Positions 41,282-50,030 of a stretch of 64,000 bases of DNA are shown here, in pieces. The position numbers and the translations under genes were made by a program. Source of the DNA: an uncultured bacterium (GTDB lineage Bacteria > Bacteroidota > Bacteroidia > Bacteroidales > Bacteroidaceae). Location of the stretch: assembly GCA_946188155.1 (NCBI GenBank), contig CAMHUC010000009.1:1-64000 (forward strand), given 5' to 3'. Numbering within the stretch: position 1 is the stretch's first letter; each line of letters starts with the position of its first letter. A model generated the notes under the pieces. The model ran no database searches, was not told where the DNA came from, and saw only the letters and a program-made list of their open reading frames with translations.

Positions 41282-42556
41282 ATGAAATACAATAGAATAT
41301 ACGCCATCCTCATGGCAACGACACTCTCGGCAACAGCAGCCGCCAAGACAGAGACAGAAACCACCGTGGCCACCGCCCCCGACACCGAGGAGCAGACAGA
41401 GGCCGCAAAGTACAACATGGACAACGGCGTCATCCCCATCGCCGACGACCGGGGCTTCACCCTGCAGTCCGACAACGGCAACTTCGTGTTCAAGCCCTAC
41501 CTCTTCATGCAGACCACACTCAGCTACCGCTACTACGACGACGAGGGCCTCGACAAGGCCTACAACCAGGACAACGTGGCCAATTCGGGCTTCGCCATCC
41601 CCTACGCCATCATCGGCTTCACCGGCAAGGCCTTCGGCAAAATCGACTACAACGTGTGCGTCAATGCCGCCGCCTCCGGAGGCAACATCCTACAGCAGGC
41701 CTGGATCGACTACGCCCCACGCCCGGAGGTACGTTTCCGTGTGGGTAAGTTCAAGACACCCTTCACCCACGCCTACCTGACCACCCTCGGCGAGACGCTC
41801 TTCCCACAGCTGCCCACCTCGCTCACGGCACAGGCCATCCTACCCTACTCGCTCAACGCCGTCACGCCGGGCATCGGAACCGGCTTCGACCTCGGCTTCG
41901 AGGTACACGGACTCGTTGCCGACAAGTTCGGCTACGAGGCTGGCATCTGGAACGGCACCGGCTCAGCACAGAACGGAGCCACCAAAGGCCTGAGCGACGA
42001 CAACCACCTGCCCTCGCTCCTCTACGCCGCCCGTCTCACCTACCAGCCCAAGGGTGCCATGCCCATGACGCAGGGCAACCCCAAGCTGCTCCATGAGAAC
42101 AAGATGCTCTTCGGCCTGAGTGCCAACTTCAACAACGAGGCCGAGAGCGAGTCGACCAACGACTTCCGAGCCGGAGCCGAGTTCGCCATGCTCAAGGGCC
42201 GATGGTACGTGGGAGCCGAAGCCTACTACATGCACATCGGATTCACCAAGCGACAGAAGATCAGCGACGCCTACAACTACTGGGGAGCCTACGCACAGGT
42301 GGGCTACTTCGTACACCCGCAGTGGCAGCTGGGACTGCGCTACGACTTCTATGACCGCAACGGCACGACGAAGGACGGCATCCTCAATATGCCCGCCGCC
42401 AGCGTCAACTTCTTCATACCCAAGACCAACATCAAGCTATCGGCCATGTACCAGTTCATCGGGCGAACAGGCCACGCCACACAGCTCGACCGCGACCTCG
42501 ACGACCTGGGCATCTGCACACACACCGCACAGCTGATGCTGCAGTACGGCTTTTAA
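41282..42556 (+). CDS. Phosphate-selective porin O/P-like outer membrane protein
   Basis: 424 residues from MKYNRIYAILMATTLSATAA (signal peptide). A mature barrel with strands such as FVFKPYLFMQTTLSYRYYDD, APRPEVRFRVGKFKTPFTH and a C-terminal aromatic end (AQLMLQYGF) resembles the OprO/OprP family. An upstream ATG (41228) is rejected because its codons come from a tandem array. It lies between the di-heme and cytochrome-like lipoproteins and presumably serves the same transport process. Confidence 0.85.
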   Translation: MKYNRIYAILMATTLSATAAAKTETETTVATAPDTEEQTEAAKYNMDNGVIPIADDRGFTLQSDNGNFVFKPYLFMQTTLSYRYYDDEGLDKAYNQDNVANSGFAIPYAIIGFTGKAFGKIDYNVCVNAAASGGNILQQAWIDYAPRPEVRFRVGKFKTPFTHAYLTTLGETLFPQLPTSLTAQAILPYSLNAVTPGIGTGFDLGFEVHGLVADKFGYEAGIWNGTGSAQNGATKGLSDDNHLPSLLYAARLTYQPKGAMPMTQGNPKLLHENKMLFGLSANFNNEAESESTNDFRAGAEFAMLKGRWYVGAEAYYMHIGFTKRQKISDAYNYWGAYAQVGYFVHPQWQLGLRYDFYDRNGTTKDGILNMPAASVNFFIPKTNIKLSAMYQFIGRTGHATQLDRDLDDLGICTHTAQLMLQYGF

Positions 42557-42590
42557 GAGTTAAGAGTTATGAATTATGAGTTAAGAATTT
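42555..42590. repeat. Short tandem array, heptamer AGAGTTA
   Basis: AGAGTTA, AGAGTTA, TGAATTA, TGAGTTA and AGAATTT fill the spacer after the porin stop codon. The unit is shared with the palindrome inside the HGSNAT-like gene (56511-56570). Confidence 0.75.
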
Positions 42591-42600
42591 GCATATCTCA

Positions 42601-43329
42601 ATGAAAAAGTATATCTTTGCAACCCTGTTGGCACTGACAACCCTCACGCTGGCCTCCTGCGACGACGGACGCATCTACCCCGAGACGAGCACTACTGCCG
42701 AAGGAAAGACCGTGGTCGTGGAGGGCAACGTCAGCGGACTCGACTCCTGGCCGGGCAACTACCGTGTGTCAGTGGCAGGCTTCGACGATGCCGACGACGA
42801 GTATGCCAGCGTGTCGAAGACCATCACTGCCAGCGACATCCAGGGGGGCCGGCTCTCTGTAGAGCTGTCAGGCATCAAGAGTGAGGTGAAGCTCGTCCGC
42901 CTATGCATCCTCGACCGTCTGCGCCGACATATCGTCACCTTCGGCGAGACCGACATACAACAGGCCACGGAGACCGTCAGGATGGATGTGGGCACGGTAG
43001 ACCTGAGCATGTTCAACGCCATTCAGCAGGCTTACCTGAACACCACCTGCGCCAACTGCCACGGAGCCTCCAACCGCGCCGCAGCAGGCCTCTACCTCAC
43101 CGAGGGCCGCAGCTACGCTGCACTCGTAGGCGTCGCCTCCAAGCGTGTTGAGGGCAAGCAGCTCGTCACCCCCAACGACGCCAACAACAGCGTGCTCCAC
43201 ATGGTGCTCAACCAGCAGAGCGTGGAGGGCATCTCGATGGACCACCGCGACCTGGTGTCGGAGAAGAACGAACTCACCATCCTGCCGCTCATCGACAGCT
43301 GGATCAACAACGGGGCGAAGGAGAATTAA
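42601..43329 (+). CDS. Cytochrome c-like heme-binding lipoprotein
   Basis: 242 residues. The lipobox is TLASCDDGRIYPE. Residues about 30-130 look like a beta domain; one CxxCH heme motif follows (NTTCANCHGASNRAAAGLYL, near residue 148), then VNNSVLHMVL-like sequence typical of cytochrome c-like domains of planctomycete and Bacteroidetes surface proteins. It probably hands electrons to or from the di-heme protein at the cell surface. No close named homologue is recognised. Confidence 0.75.
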   Translation: MKKYIFATLLALTTLTLASCDDGRIYPETSTTAEGKTVVVEGNVSGLDSWPGNYRVSVAGFDDADDEYASVSKTITASDIQGGRLSVELSGIKSEVKLVRLCILDRLRRHIVTFGETDIQQATETVRMDVGTVDLSMFNAIQQAYLNTTCANCHGASNRAAAGLYLTEGRSYAALVGVASKRVEGKQLVTPNDANNSVLHMVLNQQSVEGISMDHRDLVSEKNELTILPLIDSWINNGAKEN

Positions 43330-43373
43330 GGTTTAGAGTTTATAGTTTAGAGTTTATAGTTTATAGTTTATAG
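43330..43373. repeat. Short tandem array, heptamers AGTTTAG/AGTTTAT
   Basis: Six units of AGTTTA(G/T)-type heptamers between the cytochrome-like and Rid genes; same unit as 32756-32793. Confidence 0.8.
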
Positions 43374-43397
43374 ATGAATAGTAAATCGTAAATATTG

Positions 43398-44534
43398 ATG
43401 ATACAGAACATACAGTTTGAGAACGCCCGAGCCGAGGTCTTCAGCTTCGACTGTGGAACAGAGGTCAAGGAATACCACGCGATGATTCACGTGACGATGC
43501 CCCGACTGCCATTTGCCAAGCAGCTCGAAGCCGTGCTCGCCGCCTACGACCAGCTTATCAGTGAGACACTACCCGGAGCGCAGGCCGTATTCAAGCGCTA
43601 CTTCCTCAGCGATGCTGCCAACCAGCAGGACGAGGTGGTGGTGGCCGACATGACCGACTGCGCCAAGAGCATCATCCAGCAGGCACCACTCGACGGCACC
43701 AAGCTGGCCCTCTGGGTCTACCTCATGACCGGCGTGCAGACCAGCATCACCGGCAGCGGACTCTACGCCGTCAGTCACGGACAGTTCCGGCACCTGTGGA
43801 ACGGCTCTGCCCACAACCTGGCAGCCAACTCCGAGTACCAGACGCGCCTGCTCTTCAACGAGTACAACATGCAGCTGCTGCAGGAGGGGTGTACCCTGGA
43901 GGCCAACTGCATACGCACCTGGTTCTTCGTCAACGATGTCGACCTCAACTACGGTGGCGTCGTCCGCGCCCGCAACCAGTTCTTCTTCACCCAGGGACTC
44001 ACCGTCCACACCCACTTCATCGCCTCCACAGGCATCGGAGGGCGACAGGCCGACCCCAACGTGCTCTCGCAGATGGACAACTACGCCATCGACGGCATCC
44101 AGCGCGAACAGATCCACTACCTCTACGCCCCCACCCACCTGAACCGCACGAGCGACTACGGCGTGAGCTTCGAGCGCGGCACACGTGTCGACTATCAGGA
44201 CCGTCGCCACGTGTTCATCTCCGGCACGGCCAGCATCAACAACAAGGGCGAGGTGAAGTATCCCAAGAACATCGTCAAGCAGACCGAACGCATGTGGGAA
44301 AACGTGGAGGCCCTGTTGGCCGAGGCCGAATGCACCTACGACAATGTCTGCGAGATGGTGGTCTACTTGCGCGACACCGCCGACTACGGTATCGTCAGCG
44401 ACATGTACCGCGAGCGCTTCCCCGGCCGGCCCTACGTCATCGTCCACGCCCCCGTGTGCCGTCCCGGCTGGCTCGTCGAGATGGAGTGCATGGCAGTCAG
44501 GCAGGTCAGCAATCCTGAACTACCGGCGTTCTAA
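43398..44534 (+). CDS. Rid/YjgF-family protein (large form)
   Basis: 378 residues from the ATG at 43398 (a TTG lies directly before it). The C-terminal 130 residues show Rid features (RRHVFISGTASINNKGEVKY, NVCEMVVYLRDTADYGIVSD, RPYVIVHAPVCRPGWLVEME), while the N-terminal part looks like a degenerate second copy. Rid proteins hydrolyse reactive enamines or imines, but this long form is uncharacterised as far as I know. Why it sits in a heme cluster is unclear. Confidence 0.75.
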   Translation: MIQNIQFENARAEVFSFDCGTEVKEYHAMIHVTMPRLPFAKQLEAVLAAYDQLISETLPGAQAVFKRYFLSDAANQQDEVVVADMTDCAKSIIQQAPLDGTKLALWVYLMTGVQTSITGSGLYAVSHGQFRHLWNGSAHNLAANSEYQTRLLFNEYNMQLLQEGCTLEANCIRTWFFVNDVDLNYGGVVRARNQFFFTQGLTVHTHFIASTGIGGRQADPNVLSQMDNYAIDGIQREQIHYLYAPTHLNRTSDYGVSFERGTRVDYQDRRHVFISGTASINNKGEVKYPKNIVKQTERMWENVEALLAEAECTYDNVCEMVVYLRDTADYGIVSDMYRERFPGRPYVIVHAPVCRPGWLVEMECMAVRQVSNPELPAF

Positions 44535-44561
44535 GTTTAAGGCAACATGCATAATAGCCAC

Positions 44562-44620
44562 TTGTTCAGACCACCCCTAACCCCTCCTAAGTTAGGAGGG
44601 GTTAGGGGTGGTCTGAACAA
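44562..44620. repeat. Perfect 29-bp inverted repeat with 1-nt spacer
   Basis: The left arm 44562-44590 (TTGTTCAGACCACCCCTAAC...) and right arm 44592-44620 are exactly complementary around one G. The arms are built from ACCCCT/AACCCCT units. It is too long and U-tract-poor for a terminator, and resembles a gene-less version of the inverted-array cassettes. Confidence 0.85.
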
Positions 44621-44660
44621 CGGCAAAACAAACCAACTCATTAATTAAACATTCCTAAGT

Positions 44661-46667
44661 GTGAAAACCATCAAGATTCTCCTGGCAGTCGCCTATACGG
44701 CGCTGCTCTTAGTGATGGGCTACGCCACCTTCCTGGCCCAGGCCAATGGCCAGCAGTACGCCTCCGAGCACGTCTATGCCGCCCCCTGGTTCTTCGGTCT
44801 CTGGGCGCTGCTGTCGGCACTCTCGCTGTGGTATCTGTGGCGCCGGCAGCTGTGGCGGCGCACCTCCGTCTGTCTGCTCCACGTATCCTTCCTGGTCATC
44901 CTCGCCGGCAGTGCCCTCACCTGGTTCACCGCCAGCGAGGGTCTGCTCCACATCCGGCAGGGCGACACCCAGGACCACTACCTCGCCGACGGCCGGCTGA
45001 AGCCGCTGCCCTTCGCCCTGACGCTCCACGCCTTCACCATCGACTACTATCCCGGCTCTCACGCCCCTGCCGACTTCGTGAGCACCCTGGTCTGCCAGGG
45101 CGACACCGTCAGCATATCCATGAACCACATCATGCAGCGCCAGGGCTACCGGCTCTTCCAGTCGTCCTTCGACCCCGACCGTCAGGGCACCATCCTCAGC
45201 GTGCGCTACGACCCCTGGGGCACGCCCCTCACCTACTTCGGCTACGCCCTGCTCGGCCTGAGCATGCTGTGGGTGCTGCTGGCCCGTGGCGAGGAGTTCC
45301 GACGCCTGCTGCGCCAGCTGAGCCAGTCGCGCACCGTGCTGACAGCCTTGCTGCTCTCTATCGCGGGAGCTGTTTCTGCCCGCAGCGTGCCCACCATCAG
45401 CCAGGAGAAGGCCCGTCAGGCCGCCCGCATGCAGATAGTCTACAACGACCGCGTGGCCCCGCTCTCCACCCTGGCCCACGACTTCCTGCAGAAGGTCTAC
45501 GGCCGCAGCAGTTACAAGGGTCTCACGGCCGAGCAGGTCGTCTACGGTTGGCTCTCGCGTCCCGATGCCTGGAAGCAGGAGCCAATGATCAAAATCAAGG
45601 ACGCACGTCTGCGCCAGCAGCTCGGCATCAAGAGCCAGTACGCCTCGCTCGCCCAGCTCTTCGACGGCGACGACTACCGTCTGATGCCCCTCATCGAGGC
45701 CAATGGCAACCGTCCCGACAAGGCCATGCAGGAGCTCGACGAGAAGGTGGGGCTCATCGTCATGCTCACCGAGGGGCAGCTCATCGTGCCGCGCCCTGCC
45801 GACGTGGCTCCGCTGTCGGAGGCGAAGGTTTCGGCCGAGATCCTCTACAACACCATTCCCTTCAGCAAGCTGCTCTTCATGGCCTGTCTCACTCTCGGCT
45901 TCATCACCTTCTTCCTGATGCTCTACCGCTCCTCCCACAGCAAGAGCGGCACCCAACTCGCCTCTCACCACTCACCTCTCACCTCTTTCCTCCTCACCCT
46001 CCTCACCCTCTTCCACCTCGCAGGCTACTGCCTGCGATGGTACGTCAGCGGCCGCATACCACTGGGCAACGGCTACGAGACGATGATCTTCATGGCCCTC
46101 GTCATCCTCTTCATCACCCTCGTGCTCCACCGCCGCTTTGCGTTCATCCTGCCCTTCGGCCTCATGCTCGCCGGCTTCACCCTGCTCGTGAGCCACCTCA
46201 GCCAGATGAATCCGCAGATCACCCACCTCATGCCCGTGCTCTCCTCGCCACTGCTCACCTCGCACGTCAGCATCATCATGATGGCCTACGCCCTGCTCGC
46301 CTTCATGATGCTCAACGGCATCTACGCCCTCATCCTCATCGCCATGGGCCGAAGCGGCGACATCGAGACGCTCACCCTGCTCAGCCGCGCGATGCTCTAC
46401 CCCGCCGTGTTCTTCCTCGCAACAGGCATCTTCCTCGGTGCCCTCTGGGCCAACGTCTCCTGGGGGCGCTACTGGAGCTGGGACCCCAAAGAGGTGTGGG
46501 CACTCATCACGCTGATGGTCTACGCCGTGGCTTTCCACCGGCAGAGCATCCCGCAGCTGCGCCGTCCCGCAGTGTTCCACGCCTACCTCGTCATCGCCTT
46601 CCTGGCCGTGCTGATGACCTACTTCGGCGTCAACTACTTCCTCGGCGGCATGCACTCCTACGCATAA
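44661..46667 (+). CDS. ccsA: Cytochrome c heme lyase CcsBA (ResB-ResC fusion)
   Basis: 668 residues (GTG start). The N-terminal half is ResB/CcsB-like with membrane helices and a large periplasmic segment; the C-terminal half (about 430-668) is CcsA with the heme-handling motif SWGRYWSWDPKEVWALI and HAYLVIAFLAVLMTYFGVNY. It exports heme and attaches it to apocytochromes, presumably the CxxCH lipoproteins upstream. An in-frame array (45960-45988) encodes LASHHSPLTS between the halves, the same peptide as in CopA. Confidence 0.9.
   Translation: MKTIKILLAVAYTALLLVMGYATFLAQANGQQYASEHVYAAPWFFGLWALLSALSLWYLWRRQLWRRTSVCLLHVSFLVILAGSALTWFTASEGLLHIRQGDTQDHYLADGRLKPLPFALTLHAFTIDYYPGSHAPADFVSTLVCQGDTVSISMNHIMQRQGYRLFQSSFDPDRQGTILSVRYDPWGTPLTYFGYALLGLSMLWVLLARGEEFRRLLRQLSQSRTVLTALLLSIAGAVSARSVPTISQEKARQAARMQIVYNDRVAPLSTLAHDFLQKVYGRSSYKGLTAEQVVYGWLSRPDAWKQEPMIKIKDARLRQQLGIKSQYASLAQLFDGDDYRLMPLIEANGNRPDKAMQELDEKVGLIVMLTEGQLIVPRPADVAPLSEAKVSAEILYNTIPFSKLLFMACLTLGFITFFLMLYRSSHSKSGTQLASHHSPLTSFLLTLLTLFHLAGYCLRWYVSGRIPLGNGYETMIFMALVILFITLVLHRRFAFILPFGLMLAGFTLLVSHLSQMNPQITHLMPVLSSPLLTSHVSIIMMAYALLAFMMLNGIYALILIAMGRSGDIETLTLLSRAMLYPAVFFLATGIFLGALWANVSWGRYWSWDPKEVWALITLMVYAVAFHRQSIPQLRRPAVFHAYLVIAFLAVLMTYFGVNYFLGGMHSYA
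45960..45988. repeat. In-frame short tandem array inside the CcsBA gene (CTCACCA/CTCACCT)
   Basis: GCCTCTCACCACTCACCTCT then CACCTCT encode ASHHSPLTS; near-identical to the copA insertion at 17579-17605. It falls between the ResB and CcsA parts. Confidence 0.7.
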
Positions 46668-46718
46668 TAGCTGAAGAAAAAATCCTACGCAAAATTTGGC
46701 TATATCAAAGATAATGTC

Positions 46719-46726
46719 TATCTTTG
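46719..46726 (+). promoter_or_regulatory. -7 box of the Rpn gene
   Basis: TATCTTTG, 29 bases before the ATG at 46756. Confidence 0.55.
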
Positions 46727-46755
46727 CGCCGTAAACCCCAAAAATACAAATAACT

Positions 46756-47673
46756 ATGGATTCACAAAGTAACGACAAGAAGAGAGAAACAATGGCAAAA
46801 GGCAAGTATTTAAACCCCAAGGCCGACCTGACCTTTAAGCTGGTGTTCGGCGAACATCCAGACCTGGTGATGAGTCTGCTCAATGCCCTGCTGCCCATTG
46901 CGGAGGAGAACCCGATTGTCAGCGTGGAGTATCAGACGTCCGAATTGGTGCCCGAGAACAAGGGCAAGAAGGACAGCATCGTCGACGTGCGCTGTAAGGA
47001 CTCCAGCGGACGGCAGTTCATCGTGGAGATGCAGATGTACTGGAACGAGGATTTCAAGAAGCGCGTGCTGCTGAATGCCTCCAAAGCCGTAGTGAAGCAG
47101 GTGAACGAGGGTGAGAACTATCAGCTGATAGAGCCTGTGTTCTCGCTGAATCTGATCAACGACGACGGCTTCCAGCCCGACACCGACGAATTCTACCACG
47201 ACTACGCCGTGCTCAACGTGGCCCACCCTGAGCGCACCATCGACGGGTTGCGCTTCGTGTTTGTAGAACTGCCCAAGTTCCAGCCCAAGAGTATCGCTGA
47301 GAAAAAGATGGCTGTGCTGTGGCTCCGCTTCCTCACCGAGATAAGCGAAAGCACACAAGAGGCTCCCGCCGAGCTACTGGAGAACGAGCAGACTCGCAAG
47401 GCCCTGAGCATCGTGGAGAAGTCGGCCATGACTGAGGCCCAGCTCTACGCCTACGAGCGGTTCATGCTGTCCATCGTCGACGAGCGTGTCATCATCGAAG
47501 GGTCCCACAAGAAAGGCATCGCTGAAGGCATGAAAAAGGGAATGGCCGAAGCTGAGGAGAGAAGGATTAAGGAACGGCTGCAAAACGCCCGTAGCCTAAA
47601 GGAGAATGGTGTTGCCCTGGATATAATAGTCCAAAGTCTTGGACTCACTGAAAGCGAACTGAACCAGCTATAG
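46756..47673 (+). CDS. Rpn-family recombination-promoting nuclease
   Basis: 305 residues. The N-terminus YLNPKADLTFKLVFGEHPDL and the PD-(D/E)XK core SIVDVRCKDSSGRQFIVEMQ are characteristic of the Rpn/transposase_31 family, DNA endonucleases that promote RecA-independent recombination in E. coli. The C-terminal part is helical and charged (KKGMAEAEERRIKERLQNA). It stands alone with its own promoter and a strong terminator (47687-47724). Confidence 0.88.
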   Translation: MDSQSNDKKRETMAKGKYLNPKADLTFKLVFGEHPDLVMSLLNALLPIAEENPIVSVEYQTSELVPENKGKKDSIVDVRCKDSSGRQFIVEMQMYWNEDFKKRVLLNASKAVVKQVNEGENYQLIEPVFSLNLINDDGFQPDTDEFYHDYAVLNVAHPERTIDGLRFVFVELPKFQPKSIAEKKMAVLWLRFLTEISESTQEAPAELLENEQTRKALSIVEKSAMTEAQLYAYERFMLSIVDERVIIEGSHKKGIAEGMKKGMAEAEERRIKERLQNARSLKENGVALDIIVQSLGLTESELNQL

Positions 47674-47686
47674 CCTATTTGAGAAC

Positions 47687-47732
47687 CGGCCCCTGCAGTG
47701 ATGCCTACTTCACTACAGGGGCCGAAACCTTT
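47687..47732 (+). terminator. Strong terminator after the Rpn gene
   Basis: CGGCCCCTGCAGTG (47687-47700) and CACTACAGGGGCCG (47711-47724) form a 14-bp stem with one mismatch, followed by aaaccTTTTTT. Confidence 0.85.
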
Positions 47733-47785
47733 TTTATATCACGCCGACTGGCAAACAGCCAGAGTCAGCTCATTGTGCGAGCAGC

Positions 47786-47914
47786 TCAGATCTGCTCTTC
47801 CGTCGTCTCGTCGTACAGTTCGAATGTGCTGATGTCGGAATCCGTCAGGATGACGCCTTCCAGCGCCACCTCTACGGCCACTGACTCAGGGGCAATGTAT
47901 CTTCTCTTTTCCAT
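47786..47914 (-). CDS. Small ORF (42 aa) downstream of the BspA-like gene
   Basis: The minus strand reads MEKRRYIAPESVAVEVALEG then VILTDSDISTFELYDETTEE and QI, stop. The start lies 15 bp after the BspA-like gene on the same strand. The pattern (short basic start, Y-x-x-P, then a valine-rich strand and an acidic tail) resembles small proteins of about 40-60 residues I recall next to surface-protein genes in Prevotella and Bacteroides; their role is unknown. Coding is supported by the start context and regular codon use, not by homology. Confidence 0.6.
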   Translation of the reverse strand: MEKRRYIAPESVAVEVALEGVILTDSDISTFELYDETTEEQI

Positions 47915-47929
47915 ATTGTTCACAGTCTG

Positions 47930-49921
47930 TTATTTTACCACTTTCTTTCCGTTGATGATGTAGACGCCCTTCTGCGTCTGGCTGACGCGACGGCCCTGCA
48001 GGTCGTAGCTTGGAGCCTGGCTCTCGTCGGTGCCGATGCGCTCAATGCCCGTGGCGTCATCGCCCAGTCCGGCGATGGTGATGCGGGCCAGTGAGCCGCC
48101 GGCCACAGCGAGATAGGCCTTGCCGCCCTTCAGCGTCTCGCCGGTGTACTTGTAGAAACCGAACTCAGTGCTGTTAGCCAGTGTGTACACGGTGCCCTCG
48201 ATGCTGCTCGTGGGGATGTCCACCTGCGTGCCCTGCAGCGAGTTGGTGGAGTAGTCGCCCGTTCCCTCACTGCTGGCTGTCACGAGCATCGGGTCCTTCA
48301 CCGTCGACTTCATCAGCACGGCCTGGCCGCAGGGGATAATCTTGTCAGCAATCTCGTTCAGCGTGAGTTCCTTCCCGTCGCTGCTCAGCGTCGCGGTATA
48401 GACGGTGGTGTTCTCGTCAGCCTTCACGTTGCGGGTGTCGGTATAGAAGCTCGACCAGTACTGCACGCTCGTGCCAATTGTCACGGTTGAGAATGTAGTA
48501 CGCTTGCCCGTGAAGTAGCCGCCAGAGTTCGGATGAGCGTATGCGGAAGTAATATTCTCAGCCGAATAGGTCGTACCGTGTCCGCCCTTAATGCTTTCGC
48601 AACCTTCGAACATATTCTCATGCCCCTCTGCCCATGTGTCATTGCAATAAATGGTCTCGAGGTTGCTACAACCCTGGAACATCATACCCAAGCCAGTATA
48701 CTCAATCCACTTTTCGGAAGGTTTGACATTGCCTGTATCGAAGTTGCTCACATCGAGACTCGTTAGGCTACTACATCCAGAAAACATCTCATCAAGGTGT
48801 TCGACATTGCTGGTATTGAAGTTGCTCACATCAAGACTTGTAAGTCCACTACATCCATAAAAAAGTGCTGACATAACTTTGGCACTGCCGGTGTCGAAGT
48901 TGCTGATGTCAAGACTGGTCAGCTTGCTACATTCCATGAACATACTACCAAAGTTTTCGACATTGCTGGTATCAAAATGACTGACGTCAAGACTGGTGAG
49001 ATTGCTACATCCACCAAACATTCCTCCCATATGTGTGGCATTGCAAGTATTGAAGTTACTGACGTCAAGACTTGTTAAGCCTGTGCATTCGTTAAACATG
49101 AAAGTCATGTTAGCGACGTTGCCGGTATTGAATTTACTGACATCAAGACTTGTCAAACTACTGCACCCGTCGAACATGTCACCCATATTTGTGACGTTGC
49201 CGGTATTGAATTTACTGACATCAAGACTTGTCAAGCTGCTGCATCCATAGAACATATAGCTCATGTCTGTAACGTTGCCGGTATTGAAGTTGCTGACATC
49301 AAGACTGGTTAGATTGGTACATTCCGCAAACATCAAGCTCATACCTGTAGCGTTGCCAGTATTGAATTTACTGACATCAAGACTTGTTAAAGTACTACAT
49401 CCCCAAAACATAGCACTCATATCTGTGACATTGCCTGTATTGAATTTACTAACATCAAGACCTGTCAAACTGCTGCATCCGTAGAACATGTACTCCATGT
49501 CGGTAACGTTGCTGGTATTAAAATGGCTGACATCGAGACTTGTCAAGCTGCTGCATCCGAAGAACATCCATTTCATATTTGTGACTTCGGATGTGTTAAG
49601 ATTTTCAATTCCGACAATTTCAGTCAAATTCGAACAATCACAAAACATAAAACTCAAATCTGTTGGATTATATGCATGGCAAGAAGCACTAATTATTGCT
49701 TTCTTTACACTTTTTACTTCTTCACCTGATCCAGCTTGCCAGCCAAGTACAAAGTGGTCGACACCTTCGATAAGATTATCAGGAAGTTGACCATATTCAA
49801 AGGTAACCGTACCTGCTGTGGGGTTAATGTAGGAATAAGGCCCTACATAAGGCTCTGAATCTTGTGCCCATCCGCTGAGCGGGATAAGCATCACACACAT
49901 CATAAGTAATAGTTTCTTCAT
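47930..49921 (-). CDS. BspA-type leucine-rich repeat surface protein
   Basis: 663 residues. A signal peptide (MKKLLLMMCVMLIPLSGWAQ) is followed by about twelve 26-residue BspA/DUF285 repeats (residues about 85-430) of the form LTSLDVSKFNTGNVTDMSYM with FYGCS, then a beta-rich C-terminal domain and a sorting tail (YDLQGRRVSQTQKGVYIING then KKVVK) suggesting type IX secretion. BspA proteins bind host matrix and other bacteria. The repeats are almost identical at DNA level with a 78-bp period (48700-49560), so copy number can change by recombination. Confidence 0.93.
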   Translation of the reverse strand: MKKLLLMMCVMLIPLSGWAQDSEPYVGPYSYINPTAGTVTFEYGQLPDNLIEGVDHFVLGWQAGSGEEVKSVKKAIISASCHAYNPTDLSFMFCDCSNLTEIVGIENLNTSEVTNMKWMFFGCSSLTSLDVSHFNTSNVTDMEYMFYGCSSLTGLDVSKFNTGNVTDMSAMFWGCSTLTSLDVSKFNTGNATGMSLMFAECTNLTSLDVSNFNTGNVTDMSYMFYGCSSLTSLDVSKFNTGNVTNMGDMFDGCSSLTSLDVSKFNTGNVANMTFMFNECTGLTSLDVSNFNTCNATHMGGMFGGCSNLTSLDVSHFDTSNVENFGSMFMECSKLTSLDISNFDTGSAKVMSALFYGCSGLTSLDVSNFNTSNVEHLDEMFSGCSSLTSLDVSNFDTGNVKPSEKWIEYTGLGMMFQGCSNLETIYCNDTWAEGHENMFEGCESIKGGHGTTYSAENITSAYAHPNSGGYFTGKRTTFSTVTIGTSVQYWSSFYTDTRNVKADENTTVYTATLSSDGKELTLNEIADKIIPCGQAVLMKSTVKDPMLVTASSEGTGDYSTNSLQGTQVDIPTSSIEGTVYTLANSTEFGFYKYTGETLKGGKAYLAVAGGSLARITIAGLGDDATGIERIGTDESQAPSYDLQGRRVSQTQKGVYIINGKKVVK

Positions 49922-50030
49922 AATGAAATAATTTAAATTAATACTAAAAGAACAACGTCAACAGCGGAGCCGACTATGCGGCTGCGACGCACAGAGGTAC
50001 GGGCACAAAGAATGGCGTGGCCACTCTTAT

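Noticed and set aside
44562-44620. Rho-independent terminator
   Set aside because: The stem is 29 bp and perfect, but no U-tract follows on either strand.
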